From assembly GCA_026388915.1 (NCBI GenBank), contig JAPLIW010000438.1, positions 1 to 10,374 on the forward strand: a stretch of 10,374 nucleotides of DNA, written 5' to 3'. Positions 1-8,551 of this stretch are shown here, one piece after another (within the stretch, counting starts at the first letter, position 1; each line of letters opens with the position of its first letter). The translations under genes and the position numbers were made by a program. The stretch is from Deltaproteobacteria bacterium. Lineage in GTDB: Bacteria > Desulfobacterota > SM23-61. The notes under the pieces were generated by a model that was not told the origin of the DNA, made no database searches, and saw nothing but the letters and a program-made list of their open reading frames with translations.

Positions 1-74
1 GCGGCGGATAGGACGGTGAAAAAAGGGTTCATCTTCCCGGCTGGAATAAAGGAAAAGCATTCGATATTATTAAA

Positions 75-103
75 TTCTTATCACGGGTTCTATTTGCTGT
101 CAA
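75..103 (-). promoter_or_regulatory. possible sigma-70-type promoter, minus strand
   Basis: On the minus strand a perfect -35 hexamer TTGACA (103 to 98) is followed, after 17 bases, by TAAGAA (80 to 75). Shifting by one base gives AAGAAT, four of six matches to TATAAT with an 18-base spacer. The surroundings are AT-rich and non-coding. It would drive transcription leftwards, off the window, towards an ATG at 32 to 30 that opens a reading frame beginning MNPFFTVLSA. It sits just beyond the stop codon of the acyl-CoA synthetase gene, so it would give the next minus-strand gene its own promoter. The -10 is poor, so this is tentative. Confidence 0.3.
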
Positions 104-125
104 ATTAAATGGAAAACCGTACTCA

Positions 126-1610
126 CTATTTCCCTCGAACCCTCTTTAAAAATTCATATCTCTCCACCAACCCCCGATAGGCTCTCACCGCACGCGGCAA
201 GGATGAGTAGGCCGCCACCCGGCGTTGGCGAACGGCCATTTCATATCCCGGCGTGTGCTGGATCACGTCGGAGGCCAGAAGAATCGGCTTGTCATACTTG
301 CAGCCCAATTCCTGGAGATCCGCAAAAATCCTCCCCTCTTCCTCGATCCAGTCCTGCCCTGCCGCCTCCATCCCATCTTCAGCGGTCACCGACCAGGATT
401 TCAGGAATCCTCCCCGCCAGGCCCGCCACCCGAGGCCGAGCAAAAGCACTCCATCGAATCGATTTGATTTCAAGAACAATTCCATGGAGGTTAAAAGATC
501 CCCTTTCCGGTATCCGGTGACCATGTCCACTGGATTCATCCGGTTCCACCAGGGTGGTAGCACTCCGTCCAGCTCTCTGATCATCCGGGGGTTTAACGCT
601 TCAACGATCAGGCCGGCCTGGGAGCAGAAATCCGCGGCCAGCACTCCCCATCCCCCTCCCAGGGTCACGACTCCCACCCTCCTTCCCCTGGGCAGGGGTT
701 GAGCGGCGAGAGCCGCCGCCATATCCACCATCTCTTCGATGGTCTCAGCCTGGATGATCCCCCTCTGCCGGCAAAGGCCGCTGAACAGGCCGGCAGAACC
801 GGCGAGCGCCCCGGTGTGGGAAAAGGCGGCCTTCACTCCCGCCTCGGTCTGTCCCGCCTTCACCATCAGGAAAGGTTTTTTTGCCGAAACCTTCCGGGCG
901 GTTTGGAAAAATTTCCTTCCATCCTTCAACCCCTCGAGGTAAGACAGGATGACCTCGGTCTTGGGGTCTTCGGTCAGGAATTCCAGAAAATCCGGGGTCT
1001 GGAGGTCGGCTTCATTCCCACTGCTGATGATCCGACTGAAGCCGATGCCTAACTGACGACCCGCTTCAATCAGGGAGGTGGCCAGGTTTCCGCTCTGGGA
1101 TACGACCCCCAAAGGACCGGTCGGGGGAAATTGAGGCGGCATATGCGCATAGAGGGAAGAATTCCAGGTGCTCACAATCCCCTGGCAGTTGGGGCCGACC
1201 AGGCGCATCCCCAGGCTGCGGGCCAGAGCGACCATTTCCTCTTCCACATTTTTTCCTTTCCGGTCCACCTCCCCGAATCCCGCAGTGATGACCACCCCCA
1301 CTTTAGTGCCGTTTCTCCCGCATTCCTGGATGATCTTGGGCATGTCCGAAGAAGGTACAACCAGGATAGCCGTGTCCACAGGCTCAGGAACCTGAACGAT
1401 CGAAGGATAGGCTTTGAACCCCAGGATCTCTGATTCTTTCGGGTTGATCGGGTATATCCGGCCCGGATAGCCCCCCTTCACAATGTTGAACAGGAGGTTG
1501 AATCCCCATTTCTTCGCATCTTTGGAAGCTCCTACGAGGGCAACGGATTGAGGGGTGAAAAGAGCTTTCCAGAAGGAGGCCTTCTTCCTAGAAATTGAAT
1601 CACCTTCCAC
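126..1610 (-). CDS. acyl-CoA synthetase (ADP/NDP-forming), alpha subunit, CoA-binding
   Basis: A 494-residue cytoplasmic protein of the succinyl-CoA-ligase-like acyl-CoA synthetase family. It resembles the alpha subunit of ADP-forming acetyl-CoA synthetase, which conserves the energy of an acyl-CoA thioester as ATP. Visible parts in order: an N-terminal Rossmann CoA-binding domain (about 15-150, with LVGAS at 25-29 and GPNCQG at 139-144); a flavodoxin-like ligase domain (about 165-300, with SQSGN 171-175, SSGNE 196-200 and SHTGALAG 264-271, whose His265 matches the phosphorylated catalytic histidine); and a third alpha-subunit domain (about 305-490, with GGGWGVLAAD and NPVDM). The ATP-grasp beta part is absent and the protein ends at the usual alpha length, so a separate beta subunit is expected elsewhere. 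The start is GTG with GGGAG five bases upstream (1616-1620 on the plus strand). It is divergent from tamA. The true acyl substrate cannot be read from sequence. Confidence 0.9.
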   Translation of the reverse strand: MEGDSISRKKASFWKALFTPQSVALVGASKDAKKWGFNLLFNIVKGGYPGRIYPINPKESEILGFKAYPSIVQVPEPVDTAILVVPSSDMPKIIQECGRNGTKVGVVITAGFGEVDRKGKNVEEEMVALARSLGMRLVGPNCQGIVSTWNSSLYAHMPPQFPPTGPLGVVSQSGNLATSLIEAGRQLGIGFSRIISSGNEADLQTPDFLEFLTEDPKTEVILSYLEGLKDGRKFFQTARKVSAKKPFLMVKAGQTEAGVKAAFSHTGALAGSAGLFSGLCRQRGIIQAETIEEMVDMAAALAAQPLPRGRRVGVVTLGGGWGVLAADFCSQAGLIVEALNPRMIRELDGVLPPWWNRMNPVDMVTGYRKGDLLTSMELFLKSNRFDGVLLLGLGWRAWRGGFLKSWSVTAEDGMEAAGQDWIEEEGRIFADLQELGCKYDKPILLASDVIQHTPGYEMAVRQRRVAAYSSLPRAVRAYRGLVERYEFLKRVRGK

Positions 1611-1636
1611 TTTTACTCCCTTTCCACATGGAATTC

Positions 1637-1708
1637 AGGAGGGACCGAATGCGGGGTGATTATATCCCCACAAGACTTTTTTTCAAAGGGGGTTCCTTGG
1701 ATTCTTGA
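1637..1708 (+). other. short upstream ORF with strong ribosome binding site
   Basis: AGGAGGG at 1637-1643 is followed by five bases and an ATG at 1649. The frame runs 19 codons (MRGDYIPTRLFFKGGSLDS) to a TGA at 1706-1708. It lies upstream of tamA in a different frame, about 180 bases before the likely tamA start. The ribosome binding site is better than any visible for tamA itself. It could be a leader peptide, the remnant of an older start, or chance. No homology or function is recognised. Confidence 0.25.
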
Positions 1709-1889
1709 TTCCCGCCTTAACTCCCTATCTTTCTTCCCTTTGGCGCAGCCGAGGGCGTCGTTCCTCTGGTTTCCAACAAAAGGCTACTTATCGCCCGGGG
1801 AAAAGGGTAAAATTCTTATCAGCTTCGCTTTTTCCAGCTGCAAGGCCGCAGGAGAAATCCTCATTATCTTCCAGGGCCGGGTAAAACGT

Positions 1890-3662
1890 TTGCCGGAAAG
1901 AATTCGATATCCACATCCACTTCTTTTCCTGTTTTTCATTTTTGGGGCATGCCTCCTTTCGAATGCCATCGCCGCAGAGCCTCTCGGGGTGGTCATCGAA
2001 GGAATCGAAGGGGATGCCCTGAAGAACGCCCGGGCCGCTCTGACCCTTCCGCCGGGAATGGTCCGCGAGGGGGGAGTCGATCGGGCGCTCCTCGACCTCT
2101 TCCTCCGCCAGATTCCGGAAAAGGTCCGGAAATCTCTCGAGCCCTTTGGCTACCTTGAGGCGCAGGTCTCCTCGAACCTGGAAAAAACGGAGGAGGGCCA
2201 GGATCTTCTGCGGGTGAAAGTAATTCCCGGAGAGCCCGTCCGGGTCACTGCCGTGCAGGTCCGGGTCACCGGGCCGGGGGAGAAAAACCGCGACCTCCGA
2301 AAGCTGGTTGACTCCTTTCCCCTGAAACCCGGGGATGCGCTGAACCAGGTGAAATATGAAAAAGCCAAAGAAGAATTGAGGAGCAAGGCTTTGAACCTTG
2401 GATACCTGGGATCGGATTTTACATCCCACATGATCCGATTGAACCGGGCGGAGCGGAAAGCCGAGATTGAGTTGATCCTCCAAACCGGTTCCCGGTACCT
2501 TTTTGGAGAAGTGATCTGGGAAGGAACCCAGCTGTATCCAATCTCCTACCTGGAAAGGTTTCTGGATTTCAAGCCCGGGGACCCCTACTCTTATTCCAAG
2601 GTCTACCAGACCCAATTGAATCTCATCAACTCCGACCGGTTCGCCTCGGTGAACATCCGGGCAGACAAGGACGAGGCCCGGGATGGGAACGTGCCGGTAA
2701 GGATCCAGCTTGAACCCTCCGCCCCCAAACGCCTGCGCCCCGGGGTCGGTTATTCCACCGATTACGGGGCCAGGCTCTCTCTCCGCTATCAGGACTTGAA
2801 TGCCTTCCAGCAGGGCCATGAATTCAACAGTGACCTGAGCATTGCCGAACGCCGCCAGGCGGTATCGTCCTACTATACCCTTCCCAATCAGGGACACATC
2901 GACAACCGGACGAACCTGAAAATGGGACTCCAGCGCGAGCTTATAAAACCCTATGACAGCGTGTTATTAACCCTGGAAGGAGAACAGGCCCGGAGCTTCG
3001 GTTACGGGATCATCGGTTCCGCCTACCTCCAATTCCGGTACGAACAGTTTTCCGAGGCGGACCAGGATGGCAGTTCCAATTTCTTCATGCCCGGGCTCCG
3101 TCTTTATCAGCGGAGAGTCGATGACCTCATCCGGCCCGGCAAGGGGTTTCGGTATTCGCTGGAAACCAGGGGCTCCACCCAAGCTCTGGGAGCGGAATCC
3201 AATTTTCTCCAGTTTCTGGGAAATGGAGACCTACTCATTCCCCTGGGGGCGGGGTTCTCCCTGATTCCCCGGACCCAGTTTGGGGTTACCTGGCAGAAGA
3301 ACCCCCTCACCGACCTGCCCCCCTCCCTTCGTTTCTACGCCGGCGGCGACCGCAGCGTGCGCGGCTATACCTACCAGTCCCTCGGGCCTAAAGATTCCCA
3401 GGGAAACGTAATCGGAGGAAAACACCTTCTGGTGGGCAGCCTGGAGTTGGAATACTCCATCACCAAGAATTGGAGCGTTGCCGGCTTCTACGACGCGGGC
3501 AATGCGTTTAATAATTTTAAGGATATGAGTTGGCCCCAGGGAGCGGGGATCGGGGTGCGCTATTATACCCCCGCCGGCCCGGTCCGGGTGGACCTGGCCC
3601 GTCAGATCAATGTGGACAACCCGGGGTTTCAACTGCATATCTCGGTCGGGTTCGCCTTGTGA
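1890..3662 (+). CDS. tamA: TamA-like outer membrane protein (POTRA repeats plus Omp85 barrel)
   Basis: Outer-membrane partner of TamB in the translocation and assembly module, Omp85/BamA superfamily. From the TTG at 1890 it is 590 residues, close to the E. coli TamA length. Residues 1-28 form a good signal peptide: PERIRYPHP, then a hydrophobic run, then a cleavage site near NAIA/AEP. About three POTRA domains follow (roughly 32-114, 117-200, 202-276), then a 16-strand-type barrel from about 280 to the end, with the superfamily VRGY motif at 490-493. The start is uncertain. The frame stays open to a GTG at 1656, but those 78 extra codons look non-coding and would bury the signal peptide at residues 90-105. 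AGGAG at 1850-1854 lies eight bases before an in-frame ATT (1863), a rarer possibility. A TAAAAT at 1808-1813 could be a -10 box but lacks a clear -35. The gene is coupled to tamB downstream. Confidence 0.9.
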   Translation: MPERIRYPHPLLFLFFIFGACLLSNAIAAEPLGVVIEGIEGDALKNARAALTLPPGMVREGGVDRALLDLFLRQIPEKVRKSLEPFGYLEAQVSSNLEKTEEGQDLLRVKVIPGEPVRVTAVQVRVTGPGEKNRDLRKLVDSFPLKPGDALNQVKYEKAKEELRSKALNLGYLGSDFTSHMIRLNRAERKAEIELILQTGSRYLFGEVIWEGTQLYPISYLERFLDFKPGDPYSYSKVYQTQLNLINSDRFASVNIRADKDEARDGNVPVRIQLEPSAPKRLRPGVGYSTDYGARLSLRYQDLNAFQQGHEFNSDLSIAERRQAVSSYYTLPNQGHIDNRTNLKMGLQRELIKPYDSVLLTLEGEQARSFGYGIIGSAYLQFRYEQFSEADQDGSSNFFMPGLRLYQRRVDDLIRPGKGFRYSLETRGSTQALGAESNFLQFLGNGDLLIPLGAGFSLIPRTQFGVTWQKNPLTDLPPSLRFYAGGDRSVRGYTYQSLGPKDSQGNVIGGKHLLVGSLELEYSITKNWSVAGFYDAGNAFNNFKDMSWPQGAGIGVRYYTPAGPVRVDLARQINVDNPGFQLHISVGFAL

Positions 3663-6600
3663 AAAAGAGGCTGAAGTATTTCCTGATCATTTTTATCGCC
3701 CTCGCGCTCATTTTGGTAGCCTCCGCCTCCCTGGTGATCTGGGCTTTAAATACCCCCGAAGGCACCGGTGTTCTCCTGAAGGTTATCTCTGTCTTGACCC
3801 CCCTGAAAATTGACTCCCAGGAAATTTCCGGCCGATTGCGGAATGAATTGAAAATCCGGGGCCTGCGGGTCCGTTGGCCGCAGGGCGAGCTGCGGTCCGA
3901 GTCTTTCCATTTAAGATGGCAGGCCGAGGAACTCTGGAACCGCAGGCTGCTGGTCCACGAGATTTCCCTGGACGGTGTCCGGGTGAAAGACAACCGCCCG
4001 GAGGCCGGTCCCGTCTCTTTTCGCGGCTGGCCGGAGTCTCCATTCTGGCTCTCCCGGCTGCAAGGACAGGTGGATTCCCTTCGGATCCAGCGGGGGACCT
4101 ACCAGCGCCTGCAGGAAAATCCAGTTCCTTTTGATACTCTCTTCACCCGCCTGCATTGGGACGGAGAGACGCTGAATGTCCGGGACTTCACCCTGGCCGG
4201 TCCATCGGTGCAAGCCGGAGGGTCCATGAAACTGGGATTCTCCCGCCCTTCCCTCGATCTGGACTTGCAAACCACCCTGGCCGACGAAATTGCCGGTCTC
4301 GATTCTTTCCAGGTTCGAATCCGGCTGGAGCCGGTAGCGGCGCGGGAAGAGGCGAAGGGATCTTTTTCCCTTGCCGCCCGGCGAAAGGCGGTGGAACAAT
4401 TCCACCTGGAGGGTAATCTGGGCTTGACCCGCTCCGTCCTCCAGATCCAGAACGTGCGTCTCCTTCAGCCGGGGCGGAAGGGGAAGGTCCAGGGGGAAGG
4501 AGAAATCGCCTTTGGAGAGAAGCCGGTCTTCACTTTGAAAGCCGATTTCTCCGGAATAACCCCGGTTCCGGAACAGGAACTCCTTTCCAATCTCCAAGGT
4601 ACCATCGAGATCAAAGGTCCCCTTGATAAATATAGAGGGCGGCTCACGGTCGCCAATCAGGCCAAAGGCTGGCAGAAAGCCCGGGCATCGGCCGTCTTCC
4701 GCGGAAACCTGGAAAATTTGGAAGTGACCACCCTCATGGGAAGATGGCTTGACGGTTCGGTGAAAGGCCCCCTGAGGATTTCCTGGGCCGACGGATTCTC
4801 GGTGCAGGGAAATCTCCAGGGAAGAGAGTTGAACCCCGGGTTACTGACTCCGGATTTGAAAGGGGAAATCAACTTGAACCTGGACGGCCGCCTTCTCTGG
4901 CCCAAGACCCGGGCGCCGGAGGCCGTCTTCAAGGCGAACCTTCTGGAAAGCCGGCTTTATGATAAAGCCGTAGCCGGAGAGGTGGAAGGCGGCTGGAAGG
5001 AAAACCTCCTGCATATCGCTCACCTTCGCCTGCACGGGCAGGGCTTCGATCTCCGGGGGAAAGGCACCCTCCAGGAAAAAATCACCCTGGAGGGGCAAGT
5101 GACCGATCTTTCCCAGCTCATCACCCAGGCCAGGGGACAGATATCCGCGGCGGGTTGGTTCCGCTATCGAGAAAACCGCCTGACCGCGATGATATCCGCC
5201 GAGGGAAAAGAATTGGGGGCGCAGGGAGTAAAGGCTGCAGACCTCCGTGCCGATCTTCACCTGAAAGAATACGATCCCGGGATTTCCCCCGTTTTGTCCC
5301 TGGAGGCCAGGGGGGGAAGCATTAAGGCCGGGCCCCTGGACCTAACCTCCCTCCGTCTCCAGGCCGTCGGAAGCCCTGTCTCTCACCGGGTTCAGTTCGC
5401 CACGGTTGTAAACCGAGTCCACGCCCAGGGAGACATAAACGGTGCCTACCGGGATGGCTCCTGGAAGGGGACTCTGGAAAAGCTCGACGGCCGGGATTCC
5501 CGGGGCCCCTGGAATCTCCAAGGTCCGGCGCGGGTCGCACTTTCGGCGGATCAATTCCAATTGTCTCCCCTGGTCATAAAAAGCGGACAGGGAGAAAGGC
5601 TGGAAGCCCGGGCGGACCTGACCCTTCAACCGGTTCTGGGATCTCTCCAGGCTCAATGGCAAAACGTCGATCTGACCCGGGCGAATCCCTGGCTCCCTGC
5701 GGGTCATGCCTCCGGGCAATCCAGTGGTTCTCTTACCGCCCACGGGCAAAAAACCGGCTGGCAGGTTTCGGGGGACAGCCGTTTCAAGGGAACTTTTGCT
5801 CATGAACGCCTGAGTTTCGAAGTTCCATCCGGCCAGGTTCAGGTGGACTGGAACGGGAATGGCCTTCTGGCGGCGACATCTTTGACGCTCAATCAGGGCG
5901 CGACCCTGGACGGAAAAGTATCTTCCCCCGATCCCTTTCAATTTGATCTTCCCCGGCAAGGGAAACTGGAAGCCCGGTGGAATGCATTAGACCTCGGGCT
6001 TTTCCATTCCCTCTTGCCCGGAGAACTGGTTCTCAAAGGAAAAAATTCAGGAACCGTCACCGGGAAATGGTTTGCCGGTTCACGTTTCGAAGCGACCGGA
6101 AAGACCCGAGTCTCCCAGGCCGAGTTTCATTGGAAGGGAAGGGCAAAGCCCATTTCCATCCCCTTGAATGCGGCGGAGGCCGACTTTGCCTGGCGGGGAG
6201 ATACCCTTCAAGGAAACCTGAACCTGACTTCCGCCGAGCACGGAGCCCTAAAAGGCGATTTTCTTTTGCCCCTTTCGGCCAGTTTTTCTCCCTCTTTTAT
6301 TCCCCAAGGTCCCCTCAAGATCTCGGTGCAGGGGCAGCTTCAGGAAAACGGGCTTCTCTCCCGCCTCTATCCGGAATGGATTCAAAAGAGCCGGGGAAAG
6401 GCCGCCCTGGACCTCAACGCCGAAGGTACCTGGTCCAAACCTCAATGGAAGGGAATGGTGCAAATTTCCGATGCCGGTTTTCAGATCGAGAGCCCCAAAG
6501 GAGAAAGGAAGGCCGGCAAGATTTCTTCCGGGATGAATTTTGAAGTGCCCCATGCCAAAGCCGCGGCCGAATGGGGGCCCCGGGGTTTTCTGGCCGTGCT

Positions 6601-8320
6601 GGCGGCCATGTTGAACCAGAACGGCAGGATCGAGGGGACCTTCACTTCGTTTGAACCTCCTCGTCCGGCCTTACCCCGGCAGGGGAAAATCGATCTCCTC
6701 TGGACGGCGTTCAATCTTGCCGTCCTGCAGCCGCTGCTGCCGGAGGGATTCCTGCTGGAAGGCGAGGCCGACGGGAAAATGAAGGGGGAGTTTTTGCCCG
6801 ATTTTCGCCTCGACCTCGCGGGTGGATGGAAAGTCTCCCGGGGAAATTTGAGCTGGAAGGGAGACAAGGGGGTGATCAACGCGGGGATCAACCAGGCTGA
6901 CCTGGATTATATCTGGCGCGGAGAAAGGTTGCAGGGGAATGTTTCCCTCTCCCTGCTTGATTACGGTTCTCTGAAAGGGAACTTCCGGTTCCCCCTTCCA
7001 GCACGGATTCCGCCCCGCCTTGACCCGGCCGGTCCTCTGCGGGTTTCCCTTCAAGGCCAAGCCCAGGAAAAGGGGCTCCTGGCCGCTTTTTTCCCCGGAA
7101 TGGTGGAGGAAACCAGGGGAGACATGGACCTGGATTTCAAAGCCGAGGGGACCTGGGAACAGCCGAGCCTTCAAGGGACCCTACAGCTGACCAACGCGAG
7201 GGTCCAAGTCCCGGCCCTCGGGATCCGCGTCGAAGATCTTTCTTCCCGGTGGAAACTCCGGAATGAGCGGATTCAGGTTGAATCCCTCCGGGCCCGCTCC
7301 GGCCCCGGTTATGTGGAAGGGACGGGAACGATCTGGCTGAAACGCTGGGGGATGGACCGTTTTGAGGGAAACTTGAGAGGAGAAAAATTTCAGACCTTCT
7401 ATCTCCCGAACCTGAGAATTCAGAGCAGCCCTAGACTCGAATTCCAGGGGACTCCCCAAAAAATCACCGTGCGGGGAGAAATCCTGCTTCCCGAGGCCCA
7501 TATTTACGAGGTCTCCGCTCCCGGGGTGGCCCGGACCAGCTCTGACGTGGTTATGATCGACCAGCCTCCGGACCGAAAACCGTCCCTGTCCATGGATATT
7601 CAGGTGCGGGTGATCCTCGGCGATCAAATTCAGGTGAAAACCGGGGGGATCGATACCCGGCTGGCGGGAAACGTGGATTTGAAAATTTTGGGTCTTAAGC
7701 CCGAGGAGGCAACCGCCCGGGGCGAAATCCGGCTCACCCAGGGCACCTACAGCGGCTATGGCCTGGGCCTGCGAATCGACCGGGGGCGCTTTATCTATTC
7801 GGGAGGGCCGGTTGATAATCCCGATCTCGACATCCTGGCCCTTCGCCGCGCCGACGATCTGGAAAAAATGTACAATATCAAAGTGGGACTGGCCATTTTC
7901 GGGAATCTCAAGAAACCGAAGGTTAAGCTCTATTCCCAGCCGGCCATGGCCGACGAGCAAATTCTTTCCTACCTCCTTCTGGGCCGGCCTTATGACCCCA
8001 AGGAAGGAAACCTCTCGCTCCTCGTGGCAGGGGCAGGGGGGCTCCTGGCCGGTGATTCCCCCGGCGTGGTGGGCCAGTTGAAAAGCCAGCTGGGGATCGA
8101 CACCGTGGACATCCAGAGCGGGGGCGGGGACCTGACGAGGTCCATGGTGACCATCGGCAAATACCTTACCCCCAAGCTATACCTAAGCTATGGATATTCC
8201 GCGTTTAGCGATGAACAGCTTTTAAGAATCAGATACCGGATCTCAAAAAACTGGGAGGTGGAAACCTGGCGGGGGAATGAAATGGGGGTCGACCTGTACT
8301 ACCGGATCGATTTTTATTAG
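3659..8320 (+). CDS. tamB: TamB-like translocation/assembly module protein (AsmA-like, DUF490 C-terminus)
   Basis: A 1553-residue TamB-family protein: an inner-membrane-anchored, periplasm-spanning beta-rich protein that works with TamA in outer-membrane protein assembly and, as a bridge-like protein, in phospholipid transport. The start is GTG overlapping the tamA stop (GTGA, 3659-3662). It immediately gives MKKRLKYF and a single membrane anchor (about 7-30). A longer reading from 3530 would read through tamA. The body is a long series of amphipathic beta-strand repeats with recurring LQG, LKG and AEGTW motifs. The C-terminal TamB domain (about 1200-1553) is clear: GTYSGYG, then NPDLDILALRR, then SQPAMADEQILSYLLLGRP (about 1426-1444), and an aromatic last residue. 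It is about 300 residues longer than E. coli TamB (1259), largely accounted for by an internal tandem duplication (residues 720-943 and 961-1184). Co-transcription with tamA is inferred from the overlap. Confidence 0.93.
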   Translation: MKKRLKYFLIIFIALALILVASASLVIWALNTPEGTGVLLKVISVLTPLKIDSQEISGRLRNELKIRGLRVRWPQGELRSESFHLRWQAEELWNRRLLVHEISLDGVRVKDNRPEAGPVSFRGWPESPFWLSRLQGQVDSLRIQRGTYQRLQENPVPFDTLFTRLHWDGETLNVRDFTLAGPSVQAGGSMKLGFSRPSLDLDLQTTLADEIAGLDSFQVRIRLEPVAAREEAKGSFSLAARRKAVEQFHLEGNLGLTRSVLQIQNVRLLQPGRKGKVQGEGEIAFGEKPVFTLKADFSGITPVPEQELLSNLQGTIEIKGPLDKYRGRLTVANQAKGWQKARASAVFRGNLENLEVTTLMGRWLDGSVKGPLRISWADGFSVQGNLQGRELNPGLLTPDLKGEINLNLDGRLLWPKTRAPEAVFKANLLESRLYDKAVAGEVEGGWKENLLHIAHLRLHGQGFDLRGKGTLQEKITLEGQVTDLSQLITQARGQISAAGWFRYRENRLTAMISAEGKELGAQGVKAADLRADLHLKEYDPGISPVLSLEARGGSIKAGPLDLTSLRLQAVGSPVSHRVQFATVVNRVHAQGDINGAYRDGSWKGTLEKLDGRDSRGPWNLQGPARVALSADQFQLSPLVIKSGQGERLEARADLTLQPVLGSLQAQWQNVDLTRANPWLPAGHASGQSSGSLTAHGQKTGWQVSGDSRFKGTFAHERLSFEVPSGQVQVDWNGNGLLAATSLTLNQGATLDGKVSSPDPFQFDLPRQGKLEARWNALDLGLFHSLLPGELVLKGKNSGTVTGKWFAGSRFEATGKTRVSQAEFHWKGRAKPISIPLNAAEADFAWRGDTLQGNLNLTSAEHGALKGDFLLPLSASFSPSFIPQGPLKISVQGQLQENGLLSRLYPEWIQKSRGKAALDLNAEGTWSKPQWKGMVQISDAGFQIESPKGERKAGKISSGMNFEVPHAKAAAEWGPRGFLAVLAAMLNQNGRIEGTFTSFEPPRPALPRQGKIDLLWTAFNLAVLQPLLPEGFLLEGEADGKMKGEFLPDFRLDLAGGWKVSRGNLSWKGDKGVINAGINQADLDYIWRGERLQGNVSLSLLDYGSLKGNFRFPLPARIPPRLDPAGPLRVSLQGQAQEKGLLAAFFPGMVEETRGDMDLDFKAEGTWEQPSLQGTLQLTNARVQVPALGIRVEDLSSRWKLRNERIQVESLRARSGPGYVEGTGTIWLKRWGMDRFEGNLRGEKFQTFYLPNLRIQSSPRLEFQGTPQKITVRGEILLPEAHIYEVSAPGVARTSSDVVMIDQPPDRKPSLSMDIQVRVILGDQIQVKTGGIDTRLAGNVDLKILGLKPEEATARGEIRLTQGTYSGYGLGLRIDRGRFIYSGGPVDNPDLDILALRRADDLEKMYNIKVGLAIFGNLKKPKVKLYSQPAMADEQILSYLLLGRPYDPKEGNLSLLVAGAGGLLAGDSPGVVGQLKSQLGIDTVDIQSGGGDLTRSMVTIGKYLTPKLYLSYGYSAFSDEQLLRIRYRISKNWEVETWRGNEMGVDLYYRIDFY
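5816..7210 (+). repeat. two tandem 224-residue units inside TamB
   Basis: Protein-level tandem duplication. TamB residues 720-943 (bases 5816-6487) align without gaps to residues 961-1184 (6539-7210), with about 85 of 224 positions identical by eye. The two units are separated by 17 residues. Shared landmarks include FEVP at the start of each unit, LPRQGK, WRG..LQGN, LKG.F..PL, GPL..S.QGQ.QE.GLL, and AEGTW..P near the end. A weaker partial copy seems to start near residue 661 (GSLQAQWQNVDL against GKLEARWNALDL). DNA identity is clearly lower than for a fresh duplication, so this is old. Confidence 0.85.
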
Positions 8321-8348
8321 AGAAAACAAGAGGATCTTCACCCAATGT

Positions 8349-8372
8349 GGGGGCGGTTCGCGAACCGTCCCT
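8349..8372. repeat. GC-rich palindrome between tamB and the stress gene
   Basis: CGGTTCG (8354-8360) is followed at once by its exact complement CGAACCG (8361-8367). The pairing continues outward through one G-T wobble and three G-C pairs (8350-8352 with 8369-8371). No T-run follows on either side, so it is not a standard intrinsic terminator. It resembles the short palindromic (REP-like) elements that are dispersed in many genomes. It lies 29 bases after the tamB stop. Confidence 0.6.
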
Positions 8373-8535
8373 GCAGCCTGCCCTTTCTGCCCTATTACCT
8401 AAGCTGATTATTTGGGCAGGAATTTAGAAAACACATAGCTCTATTCCAGTGCAAAAGCATCTAAATAGGTAAAAGGGAAGATGTATTTGGGCTTGCCTTT
8501 TGATCTGCTTCAAGTTTTGAATTGATTCTTAAAAC

Positions 8536-8551
8536 AAAGGAGGGCGCCATG
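8536..8551 (+). promoter_or_regulatory. ribosome binding site fixing the stress-protein start
   Basis: AAAGGAGGG (8536-8544) precedes the ATG at 8549 by four bases. It selects that ATG over the in-frame TTG at 8522, which would place the Shine-Dalgarno sequence inside the coding region and add nine residues before the family's usual MYKTILVPLDGS beginning. No convincing promoter was found between 8373 and 8535. Confidence 0.85.

Noticed and set aside
1..32. Possible gene start on the minus strand (MNPFFTVLSA...) at the left edge
   Set aside because: Only about ten codons are visible and no proper Shine-Dalgarno spacing is seen, so it cannot be supported as a gene from this window alone.
1788..2897. 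369-codon open frame on the minus strand inside tamA
   Set aside because: It is antisense to a protein with clear POTRA and barrel features, shows no recognisable domain, and has the low-complexity look of a shadow frame in GC-rich DNA.
3530..3658. Upstream extension of tamB by 43 codons
   Set aside because: It lies wholly inside the tamA C-terminal barrel in another frame. The GTG at 3659 gives an immediate positively charged membrane anchor and the usual stop-start overlap.
7181..7960. 259-codon minus-strand frame opposite tamB
   Set aside because: It is antisense to the conserved TamB C-terminal domain and has no domain or ribosome binding site evidence.
8377..8420. Inverted repeat CCTGCCC / GGGCAGG between tamB and the stress gene as a terminator
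   Set aside because: The arms are only 7 bases with a 30-base loop, and no T-run follows. This is close to chance expectation.
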